NCBI RefSeq assembly: GCF_031127835.1
Contig: NZ_JARXHX010000007.1
Location: forward strand, 1-64,000
Length of the DNA stretch: 64,000 nt
Reading direction: 5' to 3'
Origin: Pelagicoccus sp. SDUM812002
Lineage (GTDB): Bacteria; Verrucomicrobiota; Verrucomicrobiia; Opitutales; Opitutaceae
Under the pieces are notes generated by a model, which worked only from the letters and a program-made list of their open reading frames with translations, was not told the DNA's origin and searched no databases. Shown here in pieces: positions 1 to 8,700 of this stretch. Numbering within the stretch: the stretch's first letter is position 1; every line of letters starts with the position of its first letter. The translations under genes and the position numbers were made by a program.

Positions 1-3
1 GAT

Positions 4-132
4 TTAGAACCTATAAAGCGCTGGAAGTATGTCTTTATCATAATCTTGGGGATCTTCCAGAACCCGAATCAACCCACGAATTCTTCTGACGAGGCTTAAG
101 TTTTTGTAGGAGTCTGTTGTGTTTAGTAGCAT
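4..132 (-). CDS. possible 42-residue hypothetical protein
   Basis: A 43-codon frame runs from an ATG at 132 to a TAA next to the left edge. The product is mixed charged/hydrophobic (an LVRRIRGLIRVLED stretch) with no family I recognise and no clear Shine-Dalgarno site. It could be a short gene upstream of something outside the window, or chance. Confidence 0.2.
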   Translation of the reverse strand: MLLNTTDSYKNLSLVRRIRGLIRVLEDPQDYDKDILPALYRF

Positions 133-169
133 AAGAGGAGCGAAGGAAAGACTCAAACAGCACGGTTTG

Positions 170-646
170 TTAGGCTTTAATTGTATTACTCCTAGAAAGG
201 ATGTATGTATTTATTACATAACCCCAGGGTATCGCCAAGATTGGAAGGATCACAAGTGCGAAAGGGAATAGCATTCCATGAGTTGATTCGTTTGATAAAT
301 TACCAGTGCGATAAAGAGGTAAAGCAACTAATATTAACCAGATGAATTTATATGCGATCTCTAGTAGTAAAATGGGCAGCATCTTCACTGTTTTGAAAAT
401 ACCGATAAACGCAAATAAGGTAAATGCGGCCCAGATACTCCAATTCATGGCCTCGCTTGGATCCCAAGCTTGAGCATGTGAAAAAATATAGGTCCATACA
501 TCTTTAGCTAGCAAGGAAGCCATTAGGATATATATAAACCTCATTGCGTAAATGTTTATGGGACGAATTCCATCGAATTTTTCATAGTCAGGCGTGAAGG
601 TACGTTTTAATATACTCATTTGATAGTTATTTTGCGCTTGGGTCAA
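170..646 (-). CDS. hypothetical multi-pass membrane protein
   Basis: The 158-residue product is hydrophobic along most of its length, with about four likely membrane segments. Visible ones are an early YAMRFIYILMASLLA stretch, a WSIWAAFTLFAFIGIF stretch, an ILLLEIAYKFIWLILVALPL stretch and a segment near the C-terminus ending at a PWGYVINTYI motif. I recognise no catalytic motif or named family. An internal ATG nine codons in (619) is an alternative start. No neighbour suggests a job. It is probably an inner membrane protein of unknown function. Confidence 0.6.
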   Translation of the reverse strand: MTQAQNNYQMSILKRTFTPDYEKFDGIRPINIYAMRFIYILMASLLAKDVWTYIFSHAQAWDPSEAMNWSIWAAFTLFAFIGIFKTVKMLPILLLEIAYKFIWLILVALPLYRTGNLSNESTHGMLFPFALVILPILAIPWGYVINTYILSRSNTIKA

Positions 647-817
647 AGCAACGCGAAGATGGCTTCGCTTGAGATTCCAAATCTGTTTAGGTAAGAGTTT
701 ATGGGGTTATTTCGCGATAGGCAGGCGTAATTGCTTCATATTATTTCTTCTAGCGTCGAGTGCATACGCGGATATAGGCTAGCACGGAGTGCTGGCCGGA
801 GCTGTATGCGCGACTGA

Positions 818-1213
818 CTAGATCGATTTCATTTTCAGTATTTCTAGGTAGATCTCGCCTAAATAGGAAACTACATGGCCATTAGATACAGCGGCGAATC
901 CCTTCATCTCTGTGGATTCTAGCTTCTTTTCATCGTAATGAGTTATTTGATACGACCAGATCTCGTCTACGGTGTAGAGCTGCTTCTTAAAGCCTAGCCA
1001 CTTTTCGATTTCTGGATATCCGCCTATTACGTGTAGGTTGTCATCTGCAGCTTCGGCTTCAGCCTTGTTTGAGTATGCTTCACTTATCGCTCTTTCGAAC
1101 TCATCGATTGAATAACCGCAGATCCAGCTCCCATCGTCCTTTGGTGGTCCAAGTGGCTTTGGAAATGCCGATTGAACGCAGATCAGGAAAGCCGCTAAGA
1201 TGAGTTTCTTCAT
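818..1213 (-). CDS. hypothetical secreted protein
   Basis: The 131-residue product starts with a typical signal peptide (MKKLILAAFLICVQSAF, then a Pro/Lys-rich mature start), so it is probably exported. The mature part is acidic and lysine-rich, contains a WLGFKKQLYTVDEIWSYQI stretch, and shows no membrane segment or recognised domain. It stands alone between two unrelated genes. Function unknown. Confidence 0.6.
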   Translation of the reverse strand: MKKLILAAFLICVQSAFPKPLGPPKDDGSWICGYSIDEFERAISEAYSNKAEAEAADDNLHVIGGYPEIEKWLGFKKQLYTVDEIWSYQITHYDEKKLESTEMKGFAAVSNGHVVSYLGEIYLEILKMKSI

Positions 1214-1378
1214 ATTTTTGATTGTTCGGCTTAGGGGGAATTCAGGGACGAAGGGCGGCGTGGTACGGGGAGTAGCGACATATTTAAGTGGTTCCCGGCA
1301 AGAATTTGTTTCAGCTGACTTCGAAGAATCGCGGCTGAGTGTTTTCTTTGCTCCCTGCCTGTTGGTCGAGGCTAGGGC

Positions 1379-2350
1379 TTACTGTTTTAGGAGGCGTTGG
1401 ATATGGAGGTCTTGAAAGGCTTCCTTGTCTTTCCAAGAGATTGCGACTTTGGCGGTGAAGGGGCCTTGGGGGTCGCGGAGAGTGTATCCGTCGTCCGTGA
1501 CTGAGAATGTGATATCTTCATAGTTTAGCAGGCTTCCGTCATAGGCCATGTAGACAGCGATGTCGTCAAATAGGGTGGAACTGCGTGTGGTGAAGAAGTC
1601 GCACTCCATCCAGGGAACCCGCGGGGCCCAGACGCAGTAGTTTTCGATGACGGAACGCAGGAGGGGATCGTCGGTGGAAGACCAGATCTTTTGGTAGTTA
1701 TCATCTTCGAGGCTGTAGAGGCCGCAGGTGTCGAGAGGGGTCAGGGTATTGGAAAGCCAGTTGGCGGACATAACGGCGCGAAAAGCGCCAGGGTCGACCC
1801 GGACGTTGGTCTCGGCGGAGATGCTTTCGCTGCCGCCGTAACCGAGGTCGAAGCTTCCGTGCATGCCGTAGAAGTGGCATTTCTCTGCGATCTCGGGCGC
1901 TTGTTTGAGGGCTGCAGCGAGAGAAGGGGGTGGGCCGATGGCGATGATATTTATGGGACCCTCGGTTGTTTTGACCAGATTGATAAAGGCTTGCACGCCG
2001 TCTTGGTGCACGGTGCCTGGATAGGCTGAGAGATCGTAGTTTTTGACCCAAGGGCCTTGGTGGCGATGTTGTTCTCCCATGACGCCGTAGTCTTTGCCGA
2101 GGGCGATGGAGACGTCGGCCCTTTGGGTAGCTTCAAGCACTTTGCCGGTGACTTGTCCACGGTAGAGGGCTTCGCCGGTCTCGGTGAGCACCATCTTTAG
2201 GTCGAGCTCTGGCGAACGAAGAATATGGGCGAGAGCCCAGGTATCATCGATATCACTACCGATGTCGGTGGAAAGGATAGTGGGTATGGGCTTGGCGGTG
2301 AGGAATGTGATAGTGCTAGCGAGGGTGAAGAGTGTAGTGAGAAGTTTCAT
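1379..2350 (-). CDS. secreted inosine/uridine-preferring nucleoside hydrolase family protein
   Basis: Nucleoside hydrolases cleave the N-glycosidic bond of ribonucleosides to ribose and free base. The 323-residue protein has a signal peptide (first ~19 residues, ending FLTAKP), so it should act in the periplasm or outside. Just after it lies the family's calcium/ribose-binding aspartate cluster DIGSDIDDTWAL (about residues 29-40). A later DDIAVYMAYDG stretch fits the conserved C-terminal Asp-containing motif. It ends 27 bases downstream of the apiosidase-fusion gene on the same strand and is probably co-transcribed. Ribokinase and a broken deoC are divergent next door, which suggests a nucleoside/pentose scavenging group. 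Substrate specificity cannot be read from sequence. Confidence 0.85.
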   Translation of the reverse strand: MKLLTTLFTLASTITFLTAKPIPTILSTDIGSDIDDTWALAHILRSPELDLKMVLTETGEALYRGQVTGKVLEATQRADVSIALGKDYGVMGEQHRHQGPWVKNYDLSAYPGTVHQDGVQAFINLVKTTEGPINIIAIGPPPSLAAALKQAPEIAEKCHFYGMHGSFDLGYGGSESISAETNVRVDPGAFRAVMSANWLSNTLTPLDTCGLYSLEDDNYQKIWSSTDDPLLRSVIENYCVWAPRVPWMECDFFTTRSSTLFDDIAVYMAYDGSLLNYEDITFSVTDDGYTLRDPQGPFTAKVAISWKDKEAFQDLHIQRLLKQ

Positions 2351-2376
2351 ACGATTGAAGGGGGGTAGGATGTATT

Positions 2377-4488
2377 TCAGTTGTGGGAGAGGATCAGGAG
2401 CCAGTCGTTCGCGGGTGACTCGTCGCCGGGGGGATTGAAGGTTCCGCCTTCAGGCAGAGCAAATGGGATTGAATGCCCGTCGCGTGGATTGAACCAGTGG
2501 GCATTTTCGATTTTTGGAAGTGAGGCGTCGCCGAGTGTGAAAGATTGCCCGTGGGGAATGTAAGCGAGGATTAAGTCTCTTTTCTCGGTCGCTGCTACGC
2601 GGATGTGCTGTTCGACTGAATCAGAGGGATCGAGAAGAAGGTTCTGGGCAGGGCGGAGATTTTGCCAATCGATGGATTCGAATGCTTTTCTCATGTATCC
2701 GGCTTGGTGGGCGCCGGGGTAGTAGATGGCTTCGCTCCAAGGTACGTCTGCGCCGAGGACGGGATGGTGCTCGGGCGACCACATTTGCCAAACGCTGTTA
2801 TGGCCGTAGGTGTGTCCGAGGGCCCCGGCGAGGACGGACCAATAGCCGGCGCGACGGCTGTGGAAGTCGGCGAAACGCGGGTTTTCGGTTTTGAAATTGA
2901 TGTGGATGTATTCGTAGAGAGGTTCGCCGTCCAAGGTCGGTTTTGCGGGGGAGAGGGAGAGGTCGTTTTCGACGAAGGTGTAGTTCGGGTTGTGCAGGAG
3001 AGAGTGACCGCTTTGGAAAAGGTTGAAGTCGAGCCAGTCGGCGTCGTGGAAAAACTTCGAGGAACTGCTCATGCCAGAGGAGTGGTAGGTGATTAGGTGT
3101 CTGCCGCCGGCGGCTGAGCGGATGCCGCGCGCCATGGCGTGGGTGATCTCGTAGTCTTCGGGTTCTTCGGGTGGGCGGTCGCCTCCGAGTATCCAGACGA
3201 TGGATGCATCGGCATAGCGTCCGCTGAGGAATCGACCGTAGGTTTCGGCGTTCTCTGGAGAGAAGATCTCGGGGCCGACTCCCCACTTCTTGTTGAACTT
3301 GTCTCCCCAGGTGGGAAGGAGGCCGACTACGAGGCCGCGGGCGTTGGCATTTGCGACGACGGCATCGACGTGTCGGAAGTAGGCTTCGTTGGGGCGAGTG
3401 GGGTCGAGTTCGTGCAGGGGAAGGTCTCCGTTGGCGTTGGGTACGGTGAGGCCCGATTGCTCGGCGAGGATGACGGCTTGCACGAGGTTGAAGCCTTGGG
3501 CAGCGCGAACGTCGAGGTAGTGGGTTGCGTCTTCGAGGTTGAGCCGGTGGAAGAGCTCCCAAGCGGTGTCGGCCAGCCAGAAGAAGGGTGCACCGTTTTG
3601 GTCGACGAGCTGTCGGTTACTTTTGGATACGGCGAGCTGGCTGGGTAGGTAGGGGAAGAGCGTCGCTTGAATGGTCACGGGAAAGTGGTCCGAGGGGTAG
3701 CGTTGTTCGATGAGATCGCTACGCGTGGCGTAGGAGCTAACGGCTACGTCCGGTGCAGTGAAAATATAGTCGATGCGGTCTTGTGGTAAGGTCTGGTTGT
3801 CGAAGTCGTTGAAGGTCGCTTCCGGTCCGCATGGCGTAGTCGAGCTAAAGACGCGGCTGTCGAGAAGGTGTTGGGAAAGGAGTTGGATCGGCGGGGATTC
3901 AGGTGTGGCGTTTAGGTCGCCCATGAGAAAGTAGCTTTCGGTGGGGGCCACCAGTTCTTCGATGCGTTTCAGGATGAGCCGGGCGCTGTTGAGGCGAGCT
4001 TCAGGGACCTCGTGATCAAAGTGTGTATTGAATACCCAATACGTCGAGCCTGAAGAACGATCGCGGAAGTGCCCGTAGGTGCAGATGCGCCGATAATTGG
4101 CGCCCCAGCCGTAGGAGGGCTTCTGCGGCGTTTCGGAAAGCCAGAAGGTTTCAGTGGCGAGGAGCTCGGTATCGGCAGGTCGATAGTAGAGGGCGCTGAA
4201 CTCGCCTTGGCGTTTGCCGTCGTCGCGGCCGACACCGATGTGGGTGTAGCCCTTGAGTCGTTCTGCGAGGTAGTCGACTTGGTGGGGCATGCCTTCTTGG
4301 ATGCCGATAATGTCGGGGGAGAGTGCGGCGAGTTGGGCGGCAAGTTGTTCCTTGCGCTCGTCCCAGCGGTTAGGGCCGTCACTAGCGAGGTCTAACCGGA
4401 TATTATAGCTGGTGAGGGCGAGCTCGCTGGCTGGCAGGGCGATGGTCGCTGATAGGAGCAAGGGGATCAAGATCGCGGCGAGTTTCAT
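2377..4488 (-). CDS. secreted fusion of endonuclease/exonuclease/phosphatase domain and apiosidase-like (DUF4038) hydrolase
   Basis: The 703-residue product begins with a signal peptide (MKLAAILIPLLLSATIALPA). Residues ~23-275 form an EEP-fold phosphodiesterase: SYNIRL near the start, IIGIQEG with the metal-binding Glu, MGDLNATPES with catalytic Asp/Asn, and a terminal SDHFPV with Asp-His. After a short linker a second module begins (~285: VDQNGAPFFWLADTAWELF). This is the start of a DUF4038/apiosidase-type TIM barrel of the GH140 kind. It continues to ~600 (IVWILGGDRPP, DGEPLYEY, GALGHTYGH) and ends in a domain like the collagen-binding-type beta domain often found C-terminal to DUF4038. Both modules look complete, and joining them in one chain is unusual. 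The gene lies just upstream of the nucleoside hydrolase on the same strand. It probably degrades a complex external substrate carrying phosphodiester and glycosidic bonds. Confidence 0.8.
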   Translation of the reverse strand: MKLAAILIPLLLSATIALPASELALTSYNIRLDLASDGPNRWDERKEQLAAQLAALSPDIIGIQEGMPHQVDYLAERLKGYTHIGVGRDDGKRQGEFSALYYRPADTELLATETFWLSETPQKPSYGWGANYRRICTYGHFRDRSSGSTYWVFNTHFDHEVPEARLNSARLILKRIEELVAPTESYFLMGDLNATPESPPIQLLSQHLLDSRVFSSTTPCGPEATFNDFDNQTLPQDRIDYIFTAPDVAVSSYATRSDLIEQRYPSDHFPVTIQATLFPYLPSQLAVSKSNRQLVDQNGAPFFWLADTAWELFHRLNLEDATHYLDVRAAQGFNLVQAVILAEQSGLTVPNANGDLPLHELDPTRPNEAYFRHVDAVVANANARGLVVGLLPTWGDKFNKKWGVGPEIFSPENAETYGRFLSGRYADASIVWILGGDRPPEEPEDYEITHAMARGIRSAAGGRHLITYHSSGMSSSSKFFHDADWLDFNLFQSGHSLLHNPNYTFVENDLSLSPAKPTLDGEPLYEYIHINFKTENPRFADFHSRRAGYWSVLAGALGHTYGHNSVWQMWSPEHHPVLGADVPWSEAIYYPGAHQAGYMRKAFESIDWQNLRPAQNLLLDPSDSVEQHIRVAATEKRDLILAYIPHGQSFTLGDASLPKIENAHWFNPRDGHSIPFALPEGGTFNPPGDESPANDWLLILSHN

Positions 4489-4541
4489 GTGGAATGGGGT
4501 TCAGTTGCTGTCAACAGGCTGGGTGGCTAACGAGCTATGCC

Positions 4542-4562
4542 TGTAGAAGGGTGGCTCCTACA
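4542..4562. repeat. short imperfect palindrome, REP-like
   Basis: TGTAG and CTACA arms flank an 11-base GC-rich centre in the intergenic space before ribokinase. The layout (GGAGCC-like core ending in CTACA) resembles repetitive extragenic palindromes. I see only one clear copy in the window, so the assignment is weak. Confidence 0.25.
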
Positions 4563-4640
4563 TTCCGGAGTTTAGGCTAGGGGTCAAATCGGTTTGGTTC
4601 TGGGTTGTTTGAATTCCTCAGGAGTGCTTGAAAAGAAGCC

Positions 4641-5558
4641 ATGAGTGAAATCGTAGTGCTAGGAAGTTTGAATGCGGACCTGGTGGTCAGCGCGGAACGG
4701 GCGCCAGAGGGTGGCGAGACGGTGGCAGGAAGCGACTTTTCGGTTTTCAATGGGGGCAAGGGGGCGAATCAGGCATTTGCGGCGGCGAAACTCGGAGGGG
4801 CAGTGTCGATGCTCGGTCGGGTGGGAGAGGACGATTATGGGCGAGTCTTAAAAGCGGGCTTGGCTTCGGTGGGAGTCTCGGTCGATGGAGTGCGTTGTAT
4901 CGAGGGTGTTACTACGGGTGTGGCTGCCATTACGGTGGAGGCGAGCGGCGAGAACCGGATCGTAGTGGTGCCGGGCGCGAACGGGGCTTACTCGGTGGAA
5001 GAACTGGAGCGTGACATGCCTCTTATCAAAGGAGCGAAGATTGCCCTGTTTCAGCTAGAGATTCCGATCGAAACGGTGAAGAAGGCCCTAGGCATAGCTA
5101 GGGACGCGAGCTGTATCACGATTTTGGATCCAGCTCCGGCGACGGCTTTGGACGAAGCGGTTTTGACCAAGGTTGACTATGTGACGCCGAACCTGAGCGA
5201 GCTTTCGCTTCTGGCAGCTTGCCCATTGAGCGCGGAATCGAGCGAAGCGGAAATAGTGGATGCGGCCCGCTCGCTCCTGGACAAGGGCGTGGGAAAGGTA
5301 CTTGCCAAGCTGGGGGCTCGCGGCGCGGTCTTGGTCGAACGAAACGGATATGAACGTATCTACGCGGTGAACGCGAAGGCGGTCGATTCGACAGGAGCGG
5401 GGGATTGTTTTAATGGCGCTTTTGCAGCGGCTCTCTCCCGGGGGATCGCTGCTGTGGAAGCGGCCCGCTTTGCTTGTTCGGCGGCTTCGATTTCGGTGAC
5501 CCGACCTGGAGCCCAGAGCAGCGTGCCTAGTTTAGACGAAGTATTGAAAGGGGTATAA
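4641..5558 (+). CDS. rbsK: ribokinase
   Basis: Ribokinase phosphorylates D-ribose to ribose-5-phosphate with ATP in the cytoplasm. The 305-residue protein has normal family length and both PfkB signatures: GGKGANQAFAAAKLGG near residues 38-53 (sugar site) and DSTGAGDCFNGAF near 249-261 (anion hole and catalytic Asp). It begins GSLNADLVV, as RbsK proteins do. The ATG follows a purine-rich GAAAAGAAG. A truncated deoxyribose-phosphate aldolase follows 4 bases after the stop, and a nucleoside hydrolase is divergent. The likely role is use of ribose released from nucleosides. No ribose transporter is visible. Confidence 0.93.
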   Translation: MSEIVVLGSLNADLVVSAERAPEGGETVAGSDFSVFNGGKGANQAFAAAKLGGAVSMLGRVGEDDYGRVLKAGLASVGVSVDGVRCIEGVTTGVAAITVEASGENRIVVVPGANGAYSVEELERDMPLIKGAKIALFQLEIPIETVKKALGIARDASCITILDPAPATALDEAVLTKVDYVTPNLSELSLLAACPLSAESSEAEIVDAARSLLDKGVGKVLAKLGARGAVLVERNGYERIYAVNAKAVDSTGAGDCFNGAFAAALSRGIAAVEAARFACSAASISVTRPGAQSSVPSLDEVLKGV

Positions 5559-5562
5559 TGAT

Positions 5563-5679
5563 ATGAGCGAACCGAGCGTACTGGAAATAGCAAAGATGAT
5601 TGAACACTCGTTGTTGCACCCGAAGCTAATGCGAGCGAAGGGCGGGCCGGATGTTGAGATCAAGACCGCCGGGTATTGA
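5563..5679 (+). pseudogene. deoC: deoxyribose-phosphate aldolase remnant (internally deleted deoC)
   Basis: The 38-codon frame starts 4 bases after rbsK. It reads MSEPSVLEIAKMIEHSLLHP, a good match to the DeoC N-terminus (I-A-x-x-I-D/E-H-S/T-L-L-x-P). It then jumps directly to GGPDVEIKTAGY, which resembles the DeoC segment around the Schiff-base lysine (V-x-I-K-A-A-G), before a stop. DeoC is normally 220-250 residues, so the barrel is missing in frame. The 10-base direct repeat GAAGGGCGGG occurs at the junction (about 5637) and again just past the stop (about 5678), consistent with deletion between short repeats. An alternative is a chance small ORF, but the double match in order and frame argues for a remnant. 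It cannot be active. Confidence 0.65.
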
Positions 5680-5722
5680 AGGGCGGGTGAGCGTTCGAGC
5701 GAACGCGGGCGTTGCCGCCCTT
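5679..5722. repeat. nested inverted repeats between the deoC remnant and the kinase gene (possible bidirectional terminator or REP element)
   Basis: AAGGGCGG (5679-5686) is matched by CCGCCCTT (5715-5722). Inside lies a near-perfect palindrome GCGTTCG-AG-CGAACGC (5691-5706). It sits between convergent genes, as a bidirectional terminator or a REP-type palindrome would. There is no long T-run. Confidence 0.4.
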
Positions 5723-5734
5723 CGCAGGAGCGAA

Positions 5735-8700
5735 TCAGGTTTTGGTTGCAGTGGCAGTTTCGATGGCAGCGTAGAGCTTGTCCGGGCGAGTGGGTTTGCT
5801 GACGTAGTCGTTCATGCCAGCGTCGATGCAGCGCTCTCGGTCGCCGTCCATTGCGTTTGCGGTGAGGGCAACGATGTGAATTGAGTCGTGGGCTGGGTCT
5901 GCGCGCAGTTGGCGGGTGGCTTCGAGTCCGTCCATGCCCGGCATTTGGCAGTCCATAAAAATGACGTCGTACCGTTTCTTCTGGGCGGCCTTCAGTACTT
6001 CGTGACCATCCTTGGCGAGGTCTGCCTCGATGCCCATTCGCTTGAGCTGGAGGAGGGTGACGCGCTGATTGATGGGTATGTCTTCGGCCACGAGAACGTT
6101 GACGGGCGGCCCTTTCCAGGTGGGTTTCTTAGTTTTCTTAGCAGGTGCAGAAACATCTGTTTCAACGACTTCGTCTTGGGAAGGAGCTACTTTCTCGAAA
6201 TGGGCTGTGAACCAGAATTTCGAGCCGACGCCTTCTTGGCTGGTCATTCCGATTTGGCCGCCGAGGAGGGAGACGATCTCTTGGGAAATTTTGAGTCCAA
6301 GCCCGGAGCCACCAAAGCGGCGAGAGTGTGAGTTGTCAGCTTGTACGAATGATTGGAACAGCTTCGCTTTGGCTTTTTCAGGAATACCGATTCCTGTATC
6401 CACGATTTGGAAACGGTAGTTCACGGTGGTGTCGGTCTGGGAATCGAGTGAAATGGATACGCGCACTTCTCCTTGCTCAGTGAATTTGATGGCGTTTCCT
6501 ACGAGGTTCAGGAGCACTTGGCGGAGGCGACCGGCGTCGCCGAGCACTTGCTCTGGCAAGGTCTCGGGCAGGGTGAGATGGAAATCGATCTCCTTCGAAA
6601 GGGCAGTGGTTTCGAGTAGATTGACGGTTTGCTTGACGGCCTCGGCTAGGTTGAAGGGGTGTGGATCGACGGTGAGTTTTCCGGCTTCAGCCTTGGAGAG
6701 GTCGAGAATGTCATTTAGCAGTACGAGGAGGGATGCGGCGCTGTCGCGAATGGTTTCTCCGAATTCGCGCGCTTGTTTGCTGACTTTGAGGTCTAGCAGA
6801 AGTTCGGTCATACCGATGATGCCATTCATAGGGGTGCGCAGCTCATGGCTCATGGTGGCGAGGAAGGCGCTCTTGGCCCGGGTGTTTTCCTCTGCGGCTT
6901 CCTTGGCCCGGGTGAGCTCGCACTCGACTTGCTTGCGGGAGTCGATGTCGTGCATGACTCCGAAGAGGTAAGCGGCTTCTCCTTTTCGCCGGATGAATCC
7001 GGCGCTGACTTCCACCCAAACGAGACTTCCGTCTTTCTTCCGTATCTGAGTTTCAAATACGGAGTTCTCGATGTTCCGTTTTCTGGAAAGTAGCTTGCGG
7101 AGGATGCGGCTTTTCCGTTCGTCGAGCAGGTCGTAGATGGTGTGGTAGCGGATTTGACTTTTGGCGTATCCGGTCAGGCGTTCTCCTGCTTCGTTGAACG
7201 TGAGGAATTTTCCGTCGAAGTCGATCGTGAAGATGAAGTCCGCAACGCTAGAAACAATTTCTCTGTTTTGGCTTTCCAGCAGGGCTTCACGCTCGATTTT
7301 TTCGCGAATGGTGAGGGTTTGGGCGGCGACTCTGCGACGGAGGAAGAAGGCCCACGAACCGCCGATGGCGATAGCGAGCAAACTAAGTAGCAAGGCGCCA
7401 ACAGTTCGCTCCGGCGTCCACCAAGGGGCCGACTTTAGTATCACGATGTCGTCGGCTTTTCTTAGGAGGAGACTGGATTCTTGGGGGAGCGAGTGTTCGT
7501 TGTAGACAAGGTAGTAGACGCCGGTGAGTTGCAGCTGGGCGCCTTGGGCGAGTTGCGAAAGCAGGGGATCGAAGTCCTCGCGGTCTCCGATAGCTTCGAT
7601 CATGTTTTGGTCGCAATTGAGGAAGAGGCGTATTTGCTTTTCGGATATGGCTAAGTCGGTGAGGCTGCCGTTCAAACTAATGAGGCGTCCGTCGAGCTTT
7701 TGGTCGAGGGCTGTGATTTCGTTGCCGAGGGGGATGGGCTCGATGTCGGCTGTTTCACCGGTCTTTTTAATCTGGGAGTTTCGCAGGTAGAGTCCGGTGG
7801 CTGAGCGCTGGGGGAGACCGACGACGTCCACTACATCGTTGGGCTCGAGTTGGATATTGGAGTGACTGAGGACGCGTAGAATATTTTCGCCGTCGCTTAG
7901 GTAGAGGGTGCGTCCGGCTTGGTGGTGGGTTACAACGCCTCGGACATGCTGGTACTGGTTCGAAAAGTTACGCGGTTTGTAGCGCTCGAGGGTTCCGAAG
8001 TCAGAGAGAGGGAGCTCGAAAGGGTTTTCGAGCGTTTTGACTTCGATGCTTGTGAAGCGTTCTTCCGGTACGACAAAGAGGATCGAGCGAAAATGGCGAT
8101 TGCTGTCCGCTTCGGTAACGAGAACGCCGCGTAAGCGCATCGTGGTGCCGACTTGAAATTTCGGGATATTCGTCTCGTTGGCGGAATAGATTTTTGCTTC
8201 GAAGTCGCCTTGCGGTGTGGAGAGCACTAACTCTGTCCAATGGCCGTCGCTGCGGGCTTGGTCGACGTAGCCAACCATCTCGACCCACTGGCTATCGTAG
8301 CTGCCGGAGAGGGCTTCGTTATAAGATGTATACTCGGGCGCGGGAAGGGGAAGTTGACCCGAGAATTTGAGGTCGCGAGCCAGTACCATGGGGGAGAAGG
8401 GGCCTGGAGCGATGGCGCCTTCTACCGAGACCGAATCGCCGATCTGAGGTACGGCGGTGATCGGTTCGGTGGGCTCGATGCGGACGCCTCCGGTCGAGTC
8501 TTGCATGTAAAAGTACTGGTGCTGCGGGTCGACGTAGGTAATGACGCCGGAAAGTTTGGCTGAATGCCCAAGTTCTAATTGGTCTATGGGTACACTGAGC
8601 ACTTGCTCAGAAAGTCGATACTGGAGGAGCAATGCGCTGGTTTCCTCCGAGGTATCGCCTGTCTTCGCGGGTAGGTAAAGCGCGTCGGCGAGGCTCCAGC

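Noticed and set aside
2798..3562. Long minus-strand frame inside the apiosidase-fusion gene
   Set aside because: Arg/Pro-rich shadow of the 703-residue gene in another frame, with no family features.
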